From NCBI GenBank assembly GCA_003446375.1, contig DMAW01000019.1, positions 1 to 50,015 on the forward strand: DNA of 50,015 bases. Reading direction: 5' to 3'. The number at the start of each line of letters is the position of its first letter. Position 1 is the stretch's first letter. Below, one piece after another: positions 49,541 through 50,015 of the stretch. Source of the stretch: Eubacteriaceae bacterium. Lineage in GTDB: Bacteria; Bacillota; Clostridia; Eubacteriales; Alkalibacteraceae. The notes beneath the pieces were generated by a model that was given only the letters and a program-made list of their open reading frames with translations, did not search any database and was not told where the DNA came from. A program made the position numbers and the translations under genes.

Positions 49541-49805
49541 GTCGTGCACCCTCCTTCGAATGCACCCGTAAAGCGGAACGAATCAGCCAGCTCAAACCAG
49601 GTAGACCTGCGGCACATAGAATTCCTGCTTACCGCTGCTTCCTTCCGGACCTGACGGGGTTCACAAGTATCTATTGCACAGGGCCCGGCTCTCAACACCG
49701 CTTAAAACGCTCCTGAACTTTAAAAATGCATCCTCTGTCGGGAATTCGATCCTGCTACAGCGGATTGCAGGTACAGGGCACCGCTAACTCCCCATCTAGC
49801 ACGAC
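49541..49805 (-). ncRNA. ffs: Signal recognition particle RNA (large Firmicute type)
   Basis: SRP RNA binds Ffh and targets membrane proteins to the translocon. The universal S-domain sequence GTCAGGTCCGGAAGGAAGCA is present on the minus strand near 49650. The 5' half contains GGTGCCCTGTACCTGCAATC, which matches the Alu-domain region of the Bacillus scRNA. The ends pair (GTCGTGC with GCACGAC), which sets the mature boundaries to about 265 nt. A T-rich stretch (ATTTTTTATTT) follows and probably terminates transcription. The gene lies just upstream of dnaX, as in Bacillus. Confidence 0.95.
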
Positions 49806-49870
49806 AAAAGTGTATGTCAACCCACATGGGTCGAAAACAATTTCATTTGGCTTCAAAAGCCACATATTGA

Positions 49871-49898
49871 ATTGTACCACACTTACTGAAAATTGCAA
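49871..49898 (-). promoter_or_regulatory. Probable SRP RNA promoter
   Basis: Minus-strand TTGCAA (49893-49898), a 16-base spacer and TACAAT (49871-49876). It would give a 5' precursor of about 60 bases before the mature RNA, containing a GGCTTTTGAAGCC hairpin. Confidence 0.6.
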
Positions 49899-49905
49899 GG
49901 AAAAT

Positions 49906-49925
49906 CAGTCGATGGCTGTCGACTG
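49906..49925. repeat. Palindrome upstream of the SRP RNA promoter
   Basis: Perfect 7-bp arms CAGTCGA and TCGACTG around a six-base centre, seven bases upstream of the -35 element. It might be an operator or the end of an upstream transcript. The remaining 90 bases to the window edge hold nothing I can identify. Confidence 0.6.
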
Positions 49926-50015
49926 AATAATTGCAACATTAAATGTCCGATAATTTTTAAAAGATTCTATAGTGTAAATATTTAACATGTTTAGTTGTAC
50001 ATCCTAAGATGCCAT

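Noticed and set aside
1..50015. CRISPR arrays, defence genes, rRNA operon or tRNA genes
   Set aside because: No direct-repeat/spacer pattern, no Cas or known defence motifs, and no tRNA cloverleaf or 16S/23S sequence was recognised.

Overview
The window looks like a chromosomal segment of a low-to-moderate G+C Gram-positive anaerobe of class Clostridia, with the right-hand end of an integrated mobile element at its left edge. Evidence for Clostridia: strong AGGAGG-type ribosome binding sites, a CggR-type glycolytic operon, an extended cleavable L27 with the Prp protease, a long (about 265 nt) Bacillus/Clostridium-type SRP RNA, a K+-dependent-type membrane pyrophosphatase, LexA boxes of Gram-positive type and a sigma-28-type chemotaxis promoter. 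I cannot name the genus from the sequence.

Region 1 (1-5.1 kb, all genes on +) is accessory: a long hairpin-forming inverted repeat, a tyrosine recombinase, an unknown 124-aa protein, a strong terminator, a promoter, a small ORF that seems to start at ATT, and two tandem paralogous large serine recombinases. The second recombinase runs tail-to-tail into the 3' end of ssrA (tmRNA, on -). Its last 23 codons are the antisense of the tmRNA gene, which suggests an element joined at the ssrA 3' end. The element's other end is not in the window.

Region 2 (5.0-11.3 kb, -): ssrA, a four-helix-bundle (S23-type) gene flanked by inverted 7-bp repeat arrays and placed between ssrA and smpB, then smpB, rnr, a DUF1294 membrane protein, hppA and secG. 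This is the common Firmicute secG-rnr-smpB-ssrA trans-translation/RNA decay cluster with extra genes inserted.

Region 3 (11.4-18.5 kb, -): the lower glycolytic operon cggR-gap-pgk-tpiA-gpmI-eno, with a promoter and CggR operator in front of cggR and a terminator-like hairpin between gap and pgk. Upstream lie rpoN (sigma-54), trxB and a Na+/phosphate cotransporter with a PhoU-like tail (to 22.6 kb).

Region 4 (22.7-32.8 kb, -): trmL, a candidate independent structured RNA of about 140 nt, leuS, an in-frame yqeK-rsfS fusion, nadD, yhbY, obgE, rpmA, prp, rplU (with L21 leader), rng and queG: translation, ribosome assembly, NAD synthesis and tRNA modification.

Region 5 (32.9-39.3 kb, -): tig-clpP-clpX-lon-engB, a protein folding and ATP-dependent proteolysis cluster. 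Region 6 (39.4-50 kb, -): uvrB-uvrA with an SOS-type promoter plus a membrane-anchored unknown protein, a methyl-accepting chemotaxis protein with a near-consensus sigma-28 promoter, recR-ybaB-dnaX, and the SRP RNA gene.

The most interesting points are the serine recombinase fused into antisense tmRNA sequence, the promoter-structure-terminator RNA between leuS and trmL, the heptamer-flanked S23 cassette inside the smpB-ssrA locus, and the YqeK-RsfS fusion.
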